This document shows, in pieces, positions 42,203 through 52,615 of a stretch of 64,000 nucleotides of DNA. This DNA is from Stentor coeruleus. Lineage: Eukaryota > Ciliophora > Heterotrichea > Heterotrichida > Stentoridae. The position numbers and the translations under genes were made by a program. Numbering within the stretch: the first letter of the stretch is position 1; each line of letters starts with the position of its first letter. The notes below the pieces were generated by a model. It worked only from the letters and a program-made list of their open reading frames with translations. It was not told where the DNA came from and searched no databases. The DNA lies in assembly GCA_001970955.1 (NCBI GenBank), contig MPUH01000002.1:1-64000 (forward strand), written 5' to 3'.

Positions 42203-43501
42203 ATGTTTTTAAACATACTCCTTTATTATATAGGTGTATGTTCAGCAGGCTATGCAACTCCAGAACAAATCCACTTATCATGGACTGAAAATCCAAATGA
42301 AATGCGTATAACATGGGTGACTTACCTTCCTCTATCAACAAATCTTTACTACAGAAGCCTTCTATGCAAAGATTCCATAGATTGGTCAGAGAAGCCGGCT
42401 TCATACACAATTTTTGATGCAGGGAATATATTTATAAGATACGAATTTATTCATACAGTAACAATACAAATATCCTCAGACTGTATTTATGAATATTATG
42501 CAGGGTCATATTATGGTTGGAGTCCAACATATAAATTTAGAGGTTTGAGTCCAGGAACGAAAATTTTTGACTCAATCGACATGCTTTTAGTAGCAGACTG
42601 GGGTGGAGGTACAGTTGGACAATTGACAAAAAATTTAATTCTCAAACAAATTTCCCTTGATCAAGTTGATGGAATACTTCATGCTGGAGATTTAGCTTAT
42701 GATCTTCCAGATCTTGAAGGTATGGTAGGAGATTCATGGCTTAATATGATCCAACCTATAGCAGCAAGAATTCCTTATATGGTATCACCAGGAAATCATG
42801 AATATATTAACAATTGCTCACATTTTAAAAACAGGTTCAAAATGCCAATAAATGAAGCGAATCAAGGTACAGGGTATTTTTTTTCTTTTGATCTAGGCCG
42901 GGCTCATTTTATCATGATAAACACAGAAATTATAGTTGATGATAAGATGGCTTCAGAAATTTATACTGAAGTAAATTGGCTAAAAAAAGATTTGAAAAAA
43001 GCTAATGAGAATCGAGATGAGAGACCTTGGATTATTGTTTTAACCCATAGAAATTTATATTGTTCTGTAGATTGGACTTTACCTTATAAAGAAAAAAATT
43101 CTAATTGTGGAGTGGATTCAATAATACTTAGAAGGTATCTTGAAGATTTACTTTATCAAGAAGGAGTTGATTTGTTTTTCCAAGCTCATGTACATCAGTA
43201 TGAGAGAAATTCACCGATTTATAAGAACAAAACAGTGAAAAGTGATTATGATGATAAATATATGCATGTAAATCCTAAAGCAACAATTTATATAACAAAT
43301 GGTAATGCGGGGAATATTGAACATCACAATAACCCTATATCGAAAACTCCTCAAAAATGGTCGATTTTCGCTGCAGAAGCTTATGGCTACGGTAAACTTC
43401 ATGTTTTCAATAAAACTCATATTTATTATCAACAGTATAGTTCAGGAAGAGAAATCGCAATTGATCACTTGTGGATTATCAAGGACAAGCTAAGATTTTA
43501 A
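42203..43501 (+). CDS. Purple acid phosphatase (secreted or lysosomal metallophosphatase)
   Basis: A single exon of 432 residues with an N-terminal signal peptide (about 1-15). An N-terminal fibronectin-like domain (about 18-110, PEQIHLSWTENPNEMRITW) precedes the catalytic domain. All five metal-ligand blocks of the family are visible: VADWGGG (block I), HAGDLAYD (II), SPGNHEY (III), VLTHRNLY (IV) and FQAHVHQYER (V). These bind a Fe(III)-Me(II) centre that hydrolyses phosphomonoesters at acid pH. The C-terminus has several candidate N-glycosylation sites (NKT). The ankyrin-DHHC gene starts 98 bp downstream on the same strand. Confidence 0.95.
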   Translation: MFLNILLYYIGVCSAGYATPEQIHLSWTENPNEMRITWVTYLPLSTNLYYRSLLCKDSIDWSEKPASYTIFDAGNIFIRYEFIHTVTIQISSDCIYEYYAGSYYGWSPTYKFRGLSPGTKIFDSIDMLLVADWGGGTVGQLTKNLILKQISLDQVDGILHAGDLAYDLPDLEGMVGDSWLNMIQPIAARIPYMVSPGNHEYINNCSHFKNRFKMPINEANQGTGYFFSFDLGRAHFIMINTEIIVDDKMASEIYTEVNWLKKDLKKANENRDERPWIIVLTHRNLYCSVDWTLPYKEKNSNCGVDSIILRRYLEDLLYQEGVDLFFQAHVHQYERNSPIYKNKTVKSDYDDKYMHVNPKATIYITNGNAGNIEHHNNPISKTPQKWSIFAAEAYGYGKLHVFNKTHIYYQQYSSGREIAIDHLWIIKDKLRF

Positions 43502-43599
43502 TATAAAAGCCTTAAAATTTATATCCAAAAACAAAATAATCTAAGTTTTCAACATATAAACTATTATATAACCAAAAAATCTAAAAATGTAAATTTTAT

Positions 43600-45252
43600 A
43601 TGTCAGACGGAAATGACCTTGAAGCTGATCTAGTAATAGCTCTCCAAACCTTAGATACCCATTCTTTCAAAGATACTTTACAAAAGTCAACCATTGATAT
43701 GACTAGTTTACAAGACCAAAACAAGACAAATATTTTCCATGAGTTCGCGAAATCTGTAATCCGAGAAAAACTTCTCATGGATTTTCTTGAAATAACCATT
43801 TCCTTCTTCTATAAACGATATGGAGAAAATGCTCCTGAAAGCATCAAATTCCTCATGAACTCTTCAACAGTTGAAGAAAAAATCTCCCCTTTACACCTTG
43901 CCGTGAAATCAGGAAAACTGGTGATTTTTATATAGAAACTTACTAAAGAATATGTACGAATGGGTGGAGATACTGAAGCTAAGACTTCGAAAAATCAAAC
44001 AATAGGTCATATGGCAAGTATTCATGGTTCAATGTCGATATTAGCATATCTAAAATATGAAGTTGGGATAAATGTTCAAGAAAAAGACTCAAATGGTATG
44101 ACTCCTCTTCATTTAGCCGCGAAGTATGGCAATGAATATGTTGTCTTATCTTTATTAGCATGGAAATGTGATATAAATTCTATAGACAATGATAAAAATA
44201 CTCCTTTACATTTGGCTGCTTTTTCTGGGAATTATAGAGTTTGTCGTGCTTTGCTTTTTGCTGGAGCTGATAGGAAGTTTTTGAATAGTTTAGGGGAAAA
44301 TCCTTATGCTGTTGCTAATAAACAAGGAAATGTTGATGTTTTAAAATTACTTGTATGGATTATATAGGCAAACCCTAGTATTTTAGCTAGGATCAACCCT
44401 TTTAAACACCCAGTTAAACCGGTTAAGAACTCATATAAACTTTATGCTTTTTTTGTTATATTGTTTATATTGAGGTATTTGTTGGTTATACTTTTTGTCA
44501 TACCGCATTTGGATATTGAATTCGCTGTAGCTTCATTGATAATATTTTTATTCAGCACGGTCACATTTATGATGGTTAGTCATAGCAATCCAGGCTTTGT
44601 CCATTTTCGAAGAAAGGAAACTATGGTGTTTTTATATCAGACTTATCAGGCTGAGTTTGTTTGTCCGTTTTGTGAGACTCGGAAACCCCCAAAAGCTCGT
44701 CATTGTCCTTATTGCGACCGTTGTGTTAAGGTATTTTTTATATAGAAATATGATCATCATTGCCCTTGGATTCGTAACTGTGTAGGTAGAGGCAACCACA
44801 AACTTTTTATTGTTTTTATCATCTGTATTTGTATTGATTTTCTATATAACGCTGTCGTTGGTATTATGGACTATCTAAATCTATTCAGCGCACCTTCAAA
44901 CAAGTTTTTTTCAGTTAATGAGTACAGACCTGAAGCCGCTCTGATTATTAGCATTATAAGTTTCATTAGTTTTCTCTTCACCTGCCCTGTCGCCTTTATC
45001 CAAATAACAAACGCAATCAAAAACACTACAACTCATGAAAGATTTGCCTACAACAAAAATACCAAAACCACAATCTCAAAAACCATAACCTCATCTATGC
45101 CTTCAATGACCCTAATCCGAACCTCTGAAGAACGTGGTGGTGACGCTTACACAGGAAACAATATTTCTGTATCAGTCTCTTCAATAAAAAAATCCAAATA
45201 CTGTTGTTATGGATCATCAAATAAAATCACCGAAATGCTCTCACCTGAATAA
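43600..45252 (+). CDS. Ankyrin-repeat DHHC palmitoyltransferase (HIP14/Akr1-type)
   Basis: Four exons separated by 15-nt introns at 43921-43935, 44353-44367 and 44731-44745, giving 535 residues. The N-terminal half carries ankyrin repeats ([64 protein letters not shown]). Two membrane segments follow (about 275-325). The cysteine-rich domain is completed only by splicing: [20 protein letters not shown] ends exon 3 and [19 protein letters not shown] starts exon 4, so the intron splits the DHHC domain. Two more hydrophobic segments and a Ser/Thr-rich tail close it. The architecture matches ZDHHC13/17 and yeast Akr1, which act at the Golgi or endosomes. It is convergent with the SNF1-like kinase gene, 30 bp apart. 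Confidence 0.95.
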
Positions 45253-45282
45253 TTAAAATAATTTTATTACAAAACTTATCTT

Positions 45283-46725
45283 TTAAGTATTTCTTGAACT
45301 TTTCCAATTGCTTTTAATTTTGTAACTAGGAAAGTAAATTGGGTTTATTTCACCTATTCTTAATGGATTATTTTTAAATTTCATATGTATAGCTTTATAT
45401 ACATTCAAAGGCTTTGGTGTTGCAGCTTTAGGCCTTGTTATTGGTTTAAGTTTTTTCATTTTACAATTAGGTGATAATGAATAAAAACTTTTTGGAGGTT
45501 CAACACTGATATTATGTTCATGACGAGTTTTTGAGTACATTTTATCTTCATGTCTGTATTTATCATTAGAATCCGTATCTCCTGTACTTTCTGTTTTTCT
45601 TTTTTTAGTGTTTTTGAATATTGGAAGTAGATCATCACAATAATTTCCTGGTAAAGCATTTAAGAGGAATTTTTTATTAGGCAATAGAGGGGCTTCAATG
45701 CAAAAAGACCCACTATTTAATATATGTCTTTTTAATAAAAGATAATAACAAGTTGTCACTTCATTATGTTTATCTGCTTCTAAGCATTTTTTAACATAGT
45801 CTAAATCGTAATTATAATTACGCAATTGAAGGAGTACTGAAATGTCTATTTTTATATGATCATATCCTATAAGAATTCCTGGTTTAGACTCTTCTTTTAT
45901 TTGCTTATACCAAACATGCCCACGGATTCTACTGATTGTAAAACGCTCGTCTGGGTTTGTGTTTAAAATATTTTTTAAGAACTCTTTCGCATCTTTTGAT
46001 ATGAATTTAGGAAATTTATAGTCACCTGCAAGGATTTTTTTGTATAGCTGAGAAGTATTGGAATCTTCAAATGGCAAATACCCACAAATCATGGCAAAGA
46101 GGATTACCCCTGCTGACCATATGTCGACTTCTATACCTTTATAACTTTTGCCAGAAATCATTTCTGGAGCTGCATAGCAAGGACTACCACAGGCAGTTTT
46201 TAATGTTTCATCAAGTTTATAAGTGTTGCTAAGACCAAAGTCGACGATTTTTATATTGTTTTTTTCATCCAAAAGTAAATTTTCTGGCTTTAAATCCCTA
46301 TGGACTATGAGTAGTTTGTGGATATATTCGATTCCTGATATGATTTGTTGAAAAAATATACAAGACTCATGTTCAGAGAGTTTATTATGTTTAACAATAT
46401 AGTCAAACAGTTCACCACCACTGGCATACTCCATAATAAGATATAGTTTTTTTGGGGTTTCTATAATTTCATATAGTTGAATGATGTTTGGATGTCTTAT
46501 AAGTTTTAATATATGTATTTCTCTTGATACTCGTTCTACATCAGAAACATCGCAAATCCTTTCTTTTTCTAGGACTTTTATTGCAACTTTTTCTTGGGTT
46601 TTTATATGAACTCCCAGCTTTACTTTACCAAAAGTCCCTTTGCCAATTGTCTTACCGATTTCGTATGAACCGATGATAAACCCTTGTTTTGAAGGGATAT
46701 TCTCAAGAGAACTCTGATTATTCAT
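45283..46725 (-). CDS. SNF1/AMPK-related (CAMKL) serine/threonine kinase
   Basis: A single exon of 480 residues from the ATG at 46725; the frame extends upstream only from a TTG. The kinase domain (about 16-272) is complete: GKGTFGKV, VAIKVLEKE, HRDLKPENLLLDE, VDFGLSN, activation loop LKTACGSPCYAAPE with the LKB1-type Thr, and DIWSAGVILFAMICGYLPFE. A short segment at about 290-345 (LIGYDHIKIDISVLLQLRNY, then EVTTCYYLLLKR) resembles the autoinhibitory UBA-like region of AMPK-related kinases. The C-terminus is Lys-rich and carries no clear KA1 domain. It is likely an energy or polarity kinase of the AMPK/BRSK/SNRK neighbourhood; finer placement needs a tree. Confidence 0.93.
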   Translation of the reverse strand: MNNQSSLENIPSKQGFIIGSYEIGKTIGKGTFGKVKLGVHIKTQEKVAIKVLEKERICDVSDVERVSREIHILKLIRHPNIIQLYEIIETPKKLYLIMEYASGGELFDYIVKHNKLSEHESCIFFQQIISGIEYIHKLLIVHRDLKPENLLLDEKNNIKIVDFGLSNTYKLDETLKTACGSPCYAAPEMISGKSYKGIEVDIWSAGVILFAMICGYLPFEDSNTSQLYKKILAGDYKFPKFISKDAKEFLKNILNTNPDERFTISRIRGHVWYKQIKEESKPGILIGYDHIKIDISVLLQLRNYNYDLDYVKKCLEADKHNEVTTCYYLLLKRHILNSGSFCIEAPLLPNKKFLLNALPGNYCDDLLPIFKNTKKRKTESTGDTDSNDKYRHEDKMYSKTRHEHNISVEPPKSFYSLSPNCKMKKLKPITRPKAATPKPLNVYKAIHMKFKNNPLRIGEINPIYFPSYKIKSNWKSSRNT

Positions 46726-47654
46726 ATTTTTATTATTGTATTTAAGGATAAAATGATAATTAAAAGAGTGAAATTGCAAGATGCTCTTGGAGATGTTGTT
46801 ATAAAAAGTGTGTATTAAGAATTTTTGTTTAGAAATTAGAAGTTTTGATATAAAGGAAAAGTTTAGAGAGTTGTGATGAAGGATTTATAGAAAGTTTTAA
46901 AAGAAATACAAAATCTGTTTTAATACAACTCTAATACTAAATTCTAGTGAATCTTTGTAGCAAAACTTCAATAATAACTATCATTACTAAAGCTTTATCT
47001 AACCTCAAAACTTATAAGTCATCTAATTTTAAAATATAACTTTAACTTAATAATCATTCAAAATATAATTGTTAGACCCTTTATGGCTTTAATTGTAAAA
47101 TCTGATAAGTTTAATTTGGTATTCAAGACCCTTTTGTTTGTTGGAGATATTAATAAAAAAAATTATTGCTATTTTATTGGGTAGATAATTATTGTAATAC
47201 ATTTTATGAAGATGATATAGTATTAACTAAAATATCATTAAGAATATTATCAGGCTTTATGTAATTAAAAGTGCAGTTTTACCAGGATAAAACAAGAGTA
47301 TATAGATAAATGTAGTAAAAAATATTAGTTTTTACAGTTAATAGTAAAATGTTTAAAGTTTCAAGGAGTCAAAGATAAAAAAAATTCACATATTTATTAT
47401 AGAATAGGTTTTTTATATTATTTTTTTTAAGGATAATTATTGATTTTAAAAGATGAAAATGCATTTTACCATAAAAAAACACTTCGATAAACACCGAATA
47501 ATAATTTACAAATAAAAACACAATTTTTAACTTGGGATTAATAAAAAATTCTCCTTTTCTACTATATTAAAATTATTATCTTCATCGCAATAATCGACCT
47601 AATTACAAAAATTCATCATATTTATCAATATTATAATATTAACAGCATATCCCA
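46726..47654. other. Divergent intergenic region, about 930 bp
   Basis: AT-rich with no ORF. The plus strand is G-rich near the kinase start and C-rich near 47640. No RNA seen. Confidence 0.55.
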
Positions 47655-49064
47655 ATGTCTCAGAAGCTAATCGAAATGAAAATCATGTCACACAACCGCC
47701 AAGCCATGGACTTTTTACGCCAACAAGAATTCGACCTTTGCTTATCCCACCTAAACAAAGCAGAGTCTATCTTAACAAGCTCAGGGAAATTCAATAATCT
47801 AAACAAACTATATGGGATAACCTTAAACAATTTCGGGTGTTACTACAGAAGGACTGGCAACCTTATAACAGCTTTAAATTTCCTCAGAAAAGCTCTTGAA
47901 ATCCTAATAAAGCCCCCTATAGATGTCTATCATTTAGGAGGTACCCATTTAAACATATGTGCAATAGTTTCCCAAACAGGAGATCATGAAGATGCATTAT
48001 CCCATGCTATAATTGCCTTAAATTTATTCACAAGTAAATATTTAGACGACCCAAGTTTACTAGCAACTTTACTTGTATCATATTATAATACTGGTATTGA
48101 ATATGAATATTTATCTCAATATACTCAAGCTTGTGTAGTTTTTACAAAAGCTTTAGATTTAGCTATTGAAAAATTAGGGGAAAGTCATCCTTTAACTATA
48201 AGTTTAAAAGGATCATTAGCTTCAGTTAATAAGAAAAAGTCTAAGTTAAATGTATCTCCATTAAGAAATAGATTTAGAGATATAGAAACTAGACAAGTAT
48301 ACACATCTCAGATATCAACAAGGAGAAGTACATCTATAAATAGAAAAGATTCAAAAAAGTATAGGTTTTTAACAGGGGAAAGATTACAGCCGATGCTTAA
48401 TAATAATCTAAATTTCAATATAAAAACTGAACTTGGGAAAAAAAATATAATTACAGGATATGGGGAAAAAAACCCAAAAAGTCAGAGAGGTACAAAAAGT
48501 AACCAAAAAGATAAGGAAAGTATTAAAGATAGACTTGTGACTAGTGATAATGATAGAAAATCTCAGTATAGTAAATCTATACAAACTGATATAAATAATT
48601 CTAGGAATTTTACGTCAGCGGTTTATAATGCAGCAGTGATTATACAGAAAAACTGGAGAAGGTATAAAGAGAAACAGAAAATTAAAGCGCTTAAATATAA
48701 AAAAGAACTTGAAAAAGCTGAAAATGACGCGAAAAAAGCTTTGGATAATCTTAAAAGCTTACAGGAAAAAAAGAAACAGCTGAAAAAATCGGGAAATATT
48801 AAAAAAAACTTAAGCAGAAATCAAAATGCACACAAGTTTTCCATACAAGGATGCATTATTTTCATTCAAAAGCATGTGAGGATGTGGATTCAAAGGAAAA
48901 AGTATTTGAAAATCAAAGAATCTGTTATTAAAATACAGAAAAATGTTAGAAAATATCAAATACAGAGTTTGTATAGCATGATTAAAGAAGCTGTTGTGTT
49001 TATACAGAGATGGTGGAGAAGAGTTTTAAGAAGAAAGAAAAGAATAAAGGTAAATAATAATTAA
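47655..49064 (+). CDS. TPR and IQ-motif protein
   Basis: A single exon of 469 residues. Residues about 10-200 hold TPR-like repeats (SHNRQAMDFLRQQEFDLCLS, GCYYRRTGNLITALNFLRKA, YNTGIEYEYLSQYTQACVVF). A basic, Ser-rich linker follows (about 200-320). The C-terminal 150 residues carry at least four IQ motifs that would bind calmodulin or centrins: AVIIQKNWRRYKEKQ, IIFIQKHVRMWIQRKK, VIKIQKNVRKYQ and VVFIQRWWRRVLRRKKR. Such a layout fits a Ca2+-responsive cytoskeletal scaffold. Its stop is only 22 nt before the ATG of AHI1 on the same strand, and both may serve the basal-body/cilium base. That link is suggestive only. Confidence 0.85.
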   Translation: MSQKLIEMKIMSHNRQAMDFLRQQEFDLCLSHLNKAESILTSSGKFNNLNKLYGITLNNFGCYYRRTGNLITALNFLRKALEILIKPPIDVYHLGGTHLNICAIVSQTGDHEDALSHAIIALNLFTSKYLDDPSLLATLLVSYYNTGIEYEYLSQYTQACVVFTKALDLAIEKLGESHPLTISLKGSLASVNKKKSKLNVSPLRNRFRDIETRQVYTSQISTRRSTSINRKDSKKYRFLTGERLQPMLNNNLNFNIKTELGKKNIITGYGEKNPKSQRGTKSNQKDKESIKDRLVTSDNDRKSQYSKSIQTDINNSRNFTSAVYNAAVIIQKNWRRYKEKQKIKALKYKKELEKAENDAKKALDNLKSLQEKKKQLKKSGNIKKNLSRNQNAHKFSIQGCIIFIQKHVRMWIQRKKYLKIKESVIKIQKNVRKYQIQSLYSMIKEAVVFIQRWWRRVLRRKKRIKVNNN

Positions 49065-49086
49065 ATATGTATTATATTAAGAAATA

Positions 49087-51447
49087 ATGAATCCATTTGT
49101 TAAGGATAAGAATGAAAGGATGCAGGAATCTCAGAGTTATGCAACAGAAAACCAAGAAAACGAAAATGTGTCGAGTTTTCCACTTATTGAAGTTGAGACA
49201 CCTGAATTGCTCATGACAAATACAAACATTAGAAATGGTTTTCCATTCTGGGAAAGGATCAGCGCTGCTTGCATGGGTTGTGCCAAAGCTTGTAGTGCAA
49301 CAGAAAGGTTTATAACAGCTGGTTTTACAAGCGACACAATGAAAGCTGAGTCTGGGGAAATTACAGAACGAATGCGGGTAGTCCTAGATCAATTCCACGG
49401 TAAAGTAGTCTACTTAAAAATCTGTGATACTGGTGGACTTGAGCTAGATCCACACATAATTCATCCATTTGTCCGAATTCATGTAATTGACTTGAATAAA
49501 AACACTTATAAAACGAAAAGCCATGGAAGCGGAGTGGTCTCTTATTTTGAAAAACTTGGGCAAATTGACTCAACAAAGAAGTATCATAGTGGCAATTGTC
49601 CTTTTATTCCACCATTTTCAACCCCTCCATGTGATTTAAGAGATAAAGGAGAAAATGATCCTCATTGGGATGAAGAGTTTATACTTGATGATGATGCTTT
49701 TTTTTTATTAGATCCAAATACTGTGATTTTGTTTGAAATATTGGATTTTAATTTTAAACTTATCAAGCAAGGGTCGAATCTTTTGAGGAAAGATAAACTT
49801 TATCCTATTGCCTGGGCCTTTTTGCGCCCGGTCGGATCATGTAAAATGCACCTTGGGGTTTCTAAGCTTCAATTGTATAAGTTTAAATACAAAGCTCCTT
49901 TGAATTTCTCAGAACATCATAGACCAGAAGTCCTTTATAACTTCAATTGGTATAATAAAACCAAGTATCCATCATTTATAAGAGTCGAATTGCATGTTAT
50001 GCCACCTCCAGAAGTAACCCACGAGTATTTCTCCCTCTCTCCTTTCCAAATCGAAGTTTCAGAAAAACCCTGGGAAGAACTTGAAGGTCTAGCAGAACGT
50101 CCACTAGCCAAACAATCACCTGAAATCGATAACGAATATCGTGAAAAACAACGTCGTCTAGCTAGATGGCGAAAACTTCCAACAGAAGGTTGTAAAATCC
50201 CTAATTCCTTAGCTAAGAAATTCGAAGCAAGCGAAATGGGTTGTTGGAGATTATCTTTTTCTCATAATGGTAAATATTTAGCTGCAGGATGTACTGATAC
50301 TAAAACTGTTATAAAAGTATTTAATGTTGAAGATATGGAACAAGTGTTAATATTAAAAGGCCATGCAGATTTGATTCATGATATTAAATGGTCAGAAAAA
50401 GATGATTATTTACTAACTTCCTCAACTGATGGTACAGCAAAACTGTGGAGTTTTTCTGAGGTTATGGACCCTGGAATGGAAATCACAGGAATGACAGCAT
50501 CGAATTTCAACCCAGGAACGGCACAGTTGTTAAGACATGATATACAGCATCCTTCATATGTGTTTTCAGGAGTTTTTCATCCAGACCAGACAAGAAAACA
50601 TAATTTCCTCATAGCAACAGCTTGTTTTGATGGGAATGTTAGGCTCTGGGTTAGCACTCCAGGCGAACTTATCAAAACTAACGAGCTGAAAATCGTCCCA
50701 CAACAAAAATCTGAATTTGAACTTATAAACATCCTTGGTGACAAAAATGCTTCAACTGAACTAAAACTTCTTGGCCATAGACACCCTAACACCCTAGTTT
50801 TTGGTGAAGAAAACATACTTTATATAGGAGATTCATTAGGGATGATTCATATATACGACCTTCGAGTTAGAGGAAATTCTCCACAACCAACACTTATTCA
50901 TCAAGTAGAACTCGATGAAATGCTTGGTGATCCAATCAATATAATAAATCTTATCCCTCATGATGATAGAATGCTTATAGTACAAAGTAGAGATAATGTT
51001 ATTAGAGGACTTGAACCACCACGTAATGAAAGGGATAATCCACAAACATTGATTTATAAAAGGTTTTTTGGGCCAAGATGTCATAGATATAATATTAGAA
51101 GTTGTGTTAGTCCAGATGGACAATATTTATTGTCTGGGTCTGAAGATGGGAAACTGTTTTTGTGGGATATTGCCACAGAGTTACCTTATGAAATCAATAA
51201 TTTGGAAGTGAATATTAAGGATATGATTGGAGATGTTGCATGGAATCCGGTTTATAATATGATTGCTGTGGCTGGGTTTGGATCAGATTTACCGGTTATT
51301 GTGTATGTGTACACAAAGACTGTAGAAGAGATTGAAGAGAATTTGGTTAATTATCCAGTAGATTATCAGAACCCAGAAATGCTTGTTCCACATAAAGAGG
51401 TTATTAGTGATTTAGCGTATGAGGTCCATGGGGAATATAATTATTAG
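49087..51447 (+). CDS. AHI1: Jouberin (AHI1) orthologue, ciliary transition-zone WD40 protein
   Basis: A single exon of 786 residues. Residues about 95-310 form the AHI1-specific beta-rich (C2-like) domain (VVYLKICDTGG, HPFVRIHVIDL, DPHWDEEFIL). The linker ARWRKLPTEGCKIPNSL leads to the propeller (about 375-770): CWRLSFSHNGKYLAAGCTD, GHADLIHDIKWSEKDDYLL, SSTDGTAKLW and IQHPSYVFSGVFHPD. These match the diagnostic jouberin blocks around its WD40 repeats. The SH3 domain and long N-terminal coiled coil of vertebrate AHI1 are absent. Jouberin works at the transition zone and basal body in ciliogenesis and membrane-protein gating. The start ATG (MNPFVKDKNERM) is the first in frame. Confidence 0.88.
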   Translation: MNPFVKDKNERMQESQSYATENQENENVSSFPLIEVETPELLMTNTNIRNGFPFWERISAACMGCAKACSATERFITAGFTSDTMKAESGEITERMRVVLDQFHGKVVYLKICDTGGLELDPHIIHPFVRIHVIDLNKNTYKTKSHGSGVVSYFEKLGQIDSTKKYHSGNCPFIPPFSTPPCDLRDKGENDPHWDEEFILDDDAFFLLDPNTVILFEILDFNFKLIKQGSNLLRKDKLYPIAWAFLRPVGSCKMHLGVSKLQLYKFKYKAPLNFSEHHRPEVLYNFNWYNKTKYPSFIRVELHVMPPPEVTHEYFSLSPFQIEVSEKPWEELEGLAERPLAKQSPEIDNEYREKQRRLARWRKLPTEGCKIPNSLAKKFEASEMGCWRLSFSHNGKYLAAGCTDTKTVIKVFNVEDMEQVLILKGHADLIHDIKWSEKDDYLLTSSTDGTAKLWSFSEVMDPGMEITGMTASNFNPGTAQLLRHDIQHPSYVFSGVFHPDQTRKHNFLIATACFDGNVRLWVSTPGELIKTNELKIVPQQKSEFELINILGDKNASTELKLLGHRHPNTLVFGEENILYIGDSLGMIHIYDLRVRGNSPQPTLIHQVELDEMLGDPINIINLIPHDDRMLIVQSRDNVIRGLEPPRNERDNPQTLIYKRFFGPRCHRYNIRSCVSPDGQYLLSGSEDGKLFLWDIATELPYEINNLEVNIKDMIGDVAWNPVYNMIAVAGFGSDLPVIVYVYTKTVEEIEENLVNYPVDYQNPEMLVPHKEVISDLAYEVHGEYNY

Positions 51448-51937
51448 TAAGATGGTTTTTTGGTATTAGATGGAGGATAGTGTAAAGATTTTGTGGTTTT
51501 ATTATTTGTAAAATCTACAATGATGAATATTATTTTAAGCACTGAAGATATAAATGATGATGATAAAGTTTATAATTCTAATGTACAAATGCAGAGTATA
51601 TAATGATTAGTATATATGATAACTGATATAAATTAATTGCAGTGTAAGAAAACATTTTGATAATTTCATTCTTTAATCATTATAATTTTTACAAGTGCTT
51701 TTGCTTATAATCTAGCATAAAAGCATTATTCAAATTTTATTTTTATATAAAATCCATGATAATAGTTTTAATAAAATCCAAAAACAACTATTATACTCTT
51801 TTTTTGATTATAATATTCTAATTATACACTTTTTTAAACTAAAGACCCATTTAAGATCTTTTATATTCTATATAAGCCATATTATATATAAACATGAATC
51901 TTCCGTTTTATGCAGAACGGCTAATAAAATAGTAAAT
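51448..51937. other. Intergenic, about 490 bp
   Basis: AT-rich spacer between two plus-strand genes; G-rich first (to about 51620), then less so. No ORF or RNA seen. Confidence 0.55.
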
Positions 51938-52615
51938 ATGAGAAATAGTACCAATATGCAAGCCTTGCTAGAGGTTTGGGAACAGTTACCGTACACTGAG
52001 AAAGATAATTACTCGATATTCAGTTTATTAAGCGAGTCAATAAGCACAAAGAGCATTAAAGACCCTCTACCTAAAAGAGATACTAAGAAAAAACCTTTAG
52101 AATCTCTTTATATACTTCGATATCATATATTTGATGAGCAAGTTAGTACTCCTGATATATTCGGGATCATGAACAAAATCGAAATTTCATCCATTTCTCA
52201 ATGTGATGATTTAGAATATTCGATTTACATTTCTGATATTCAAGCAGCAAATGACTTAACCCTTCTTAGAAACAATGACATAAACTCAATTCTAACTATT
52301 GGGTATAACAAACCATTAGCTTATCCTTCAATAAAAGGTGGCTATAAACATTTAGCTCTTGAAGACAATGGAAAAACTGATTTGCTTAGGAATCTGCCTG
52401 AAATATGCAGTTTTTTAGAAAAGCAATTGAAAAAAGGAAATACTCTTGTTCATTGCTTAAAAGGCCAAAATAGAAGCTGTGCGGTTGTTATTGGGTTTTT
52501 GATGAAAAAATATTCATTAAGATATGAAAATGCTTTGGAAATAGTAAAAAAATCAAGAACTTGTTGTGAGATCAGTGAAGGCCTTGCTAAGCAATTGAGC
52601 TGTTTAAAATTTTAG
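51938..52615 (+). CDS. Dual-specificity protein phosphatase
   Basis: A single exon of 225 residues. The N-terminal 80 residues are not recognisable. The DSP catalytic domain spans about 85-225: SDIQAANDLTLLRNNDINSI, the general-acid loop around LEDNGKTDLL, and the signature VHCLKGQNRSCAVVIGFLM, whose Cys, Arg and Ser follow HCx5RS. Downstream helices (YENALEIVKKSR) complete the fold. It would dephosphorylate Tyr and Ser/Thr, perhaps on MAP kinases, although atypical DSPs of this size also act on RNA or lipids. There is no membrane or targeting signal. Confidence 0.9.
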   Translation: MRNSTNMQALLEVWEQLPYTEKDNYSIFSLLSESISTKSIKDPLPKRDTKKKPLESLYILRYHIFDEQVSTPDIFGIMNKIEISSISQCDDLEYSIYISDIQAANDLTLLRNNDINSILTIGYNKPLAYPSIKGGYKHLALEDNGKTDLLRNLPEICSFLEKQLKKGNTLVHCLKGQNRSCAVVIGFLMKKYSLRYENALEIVKKSRTCCEISEGLAKQLSCLKF

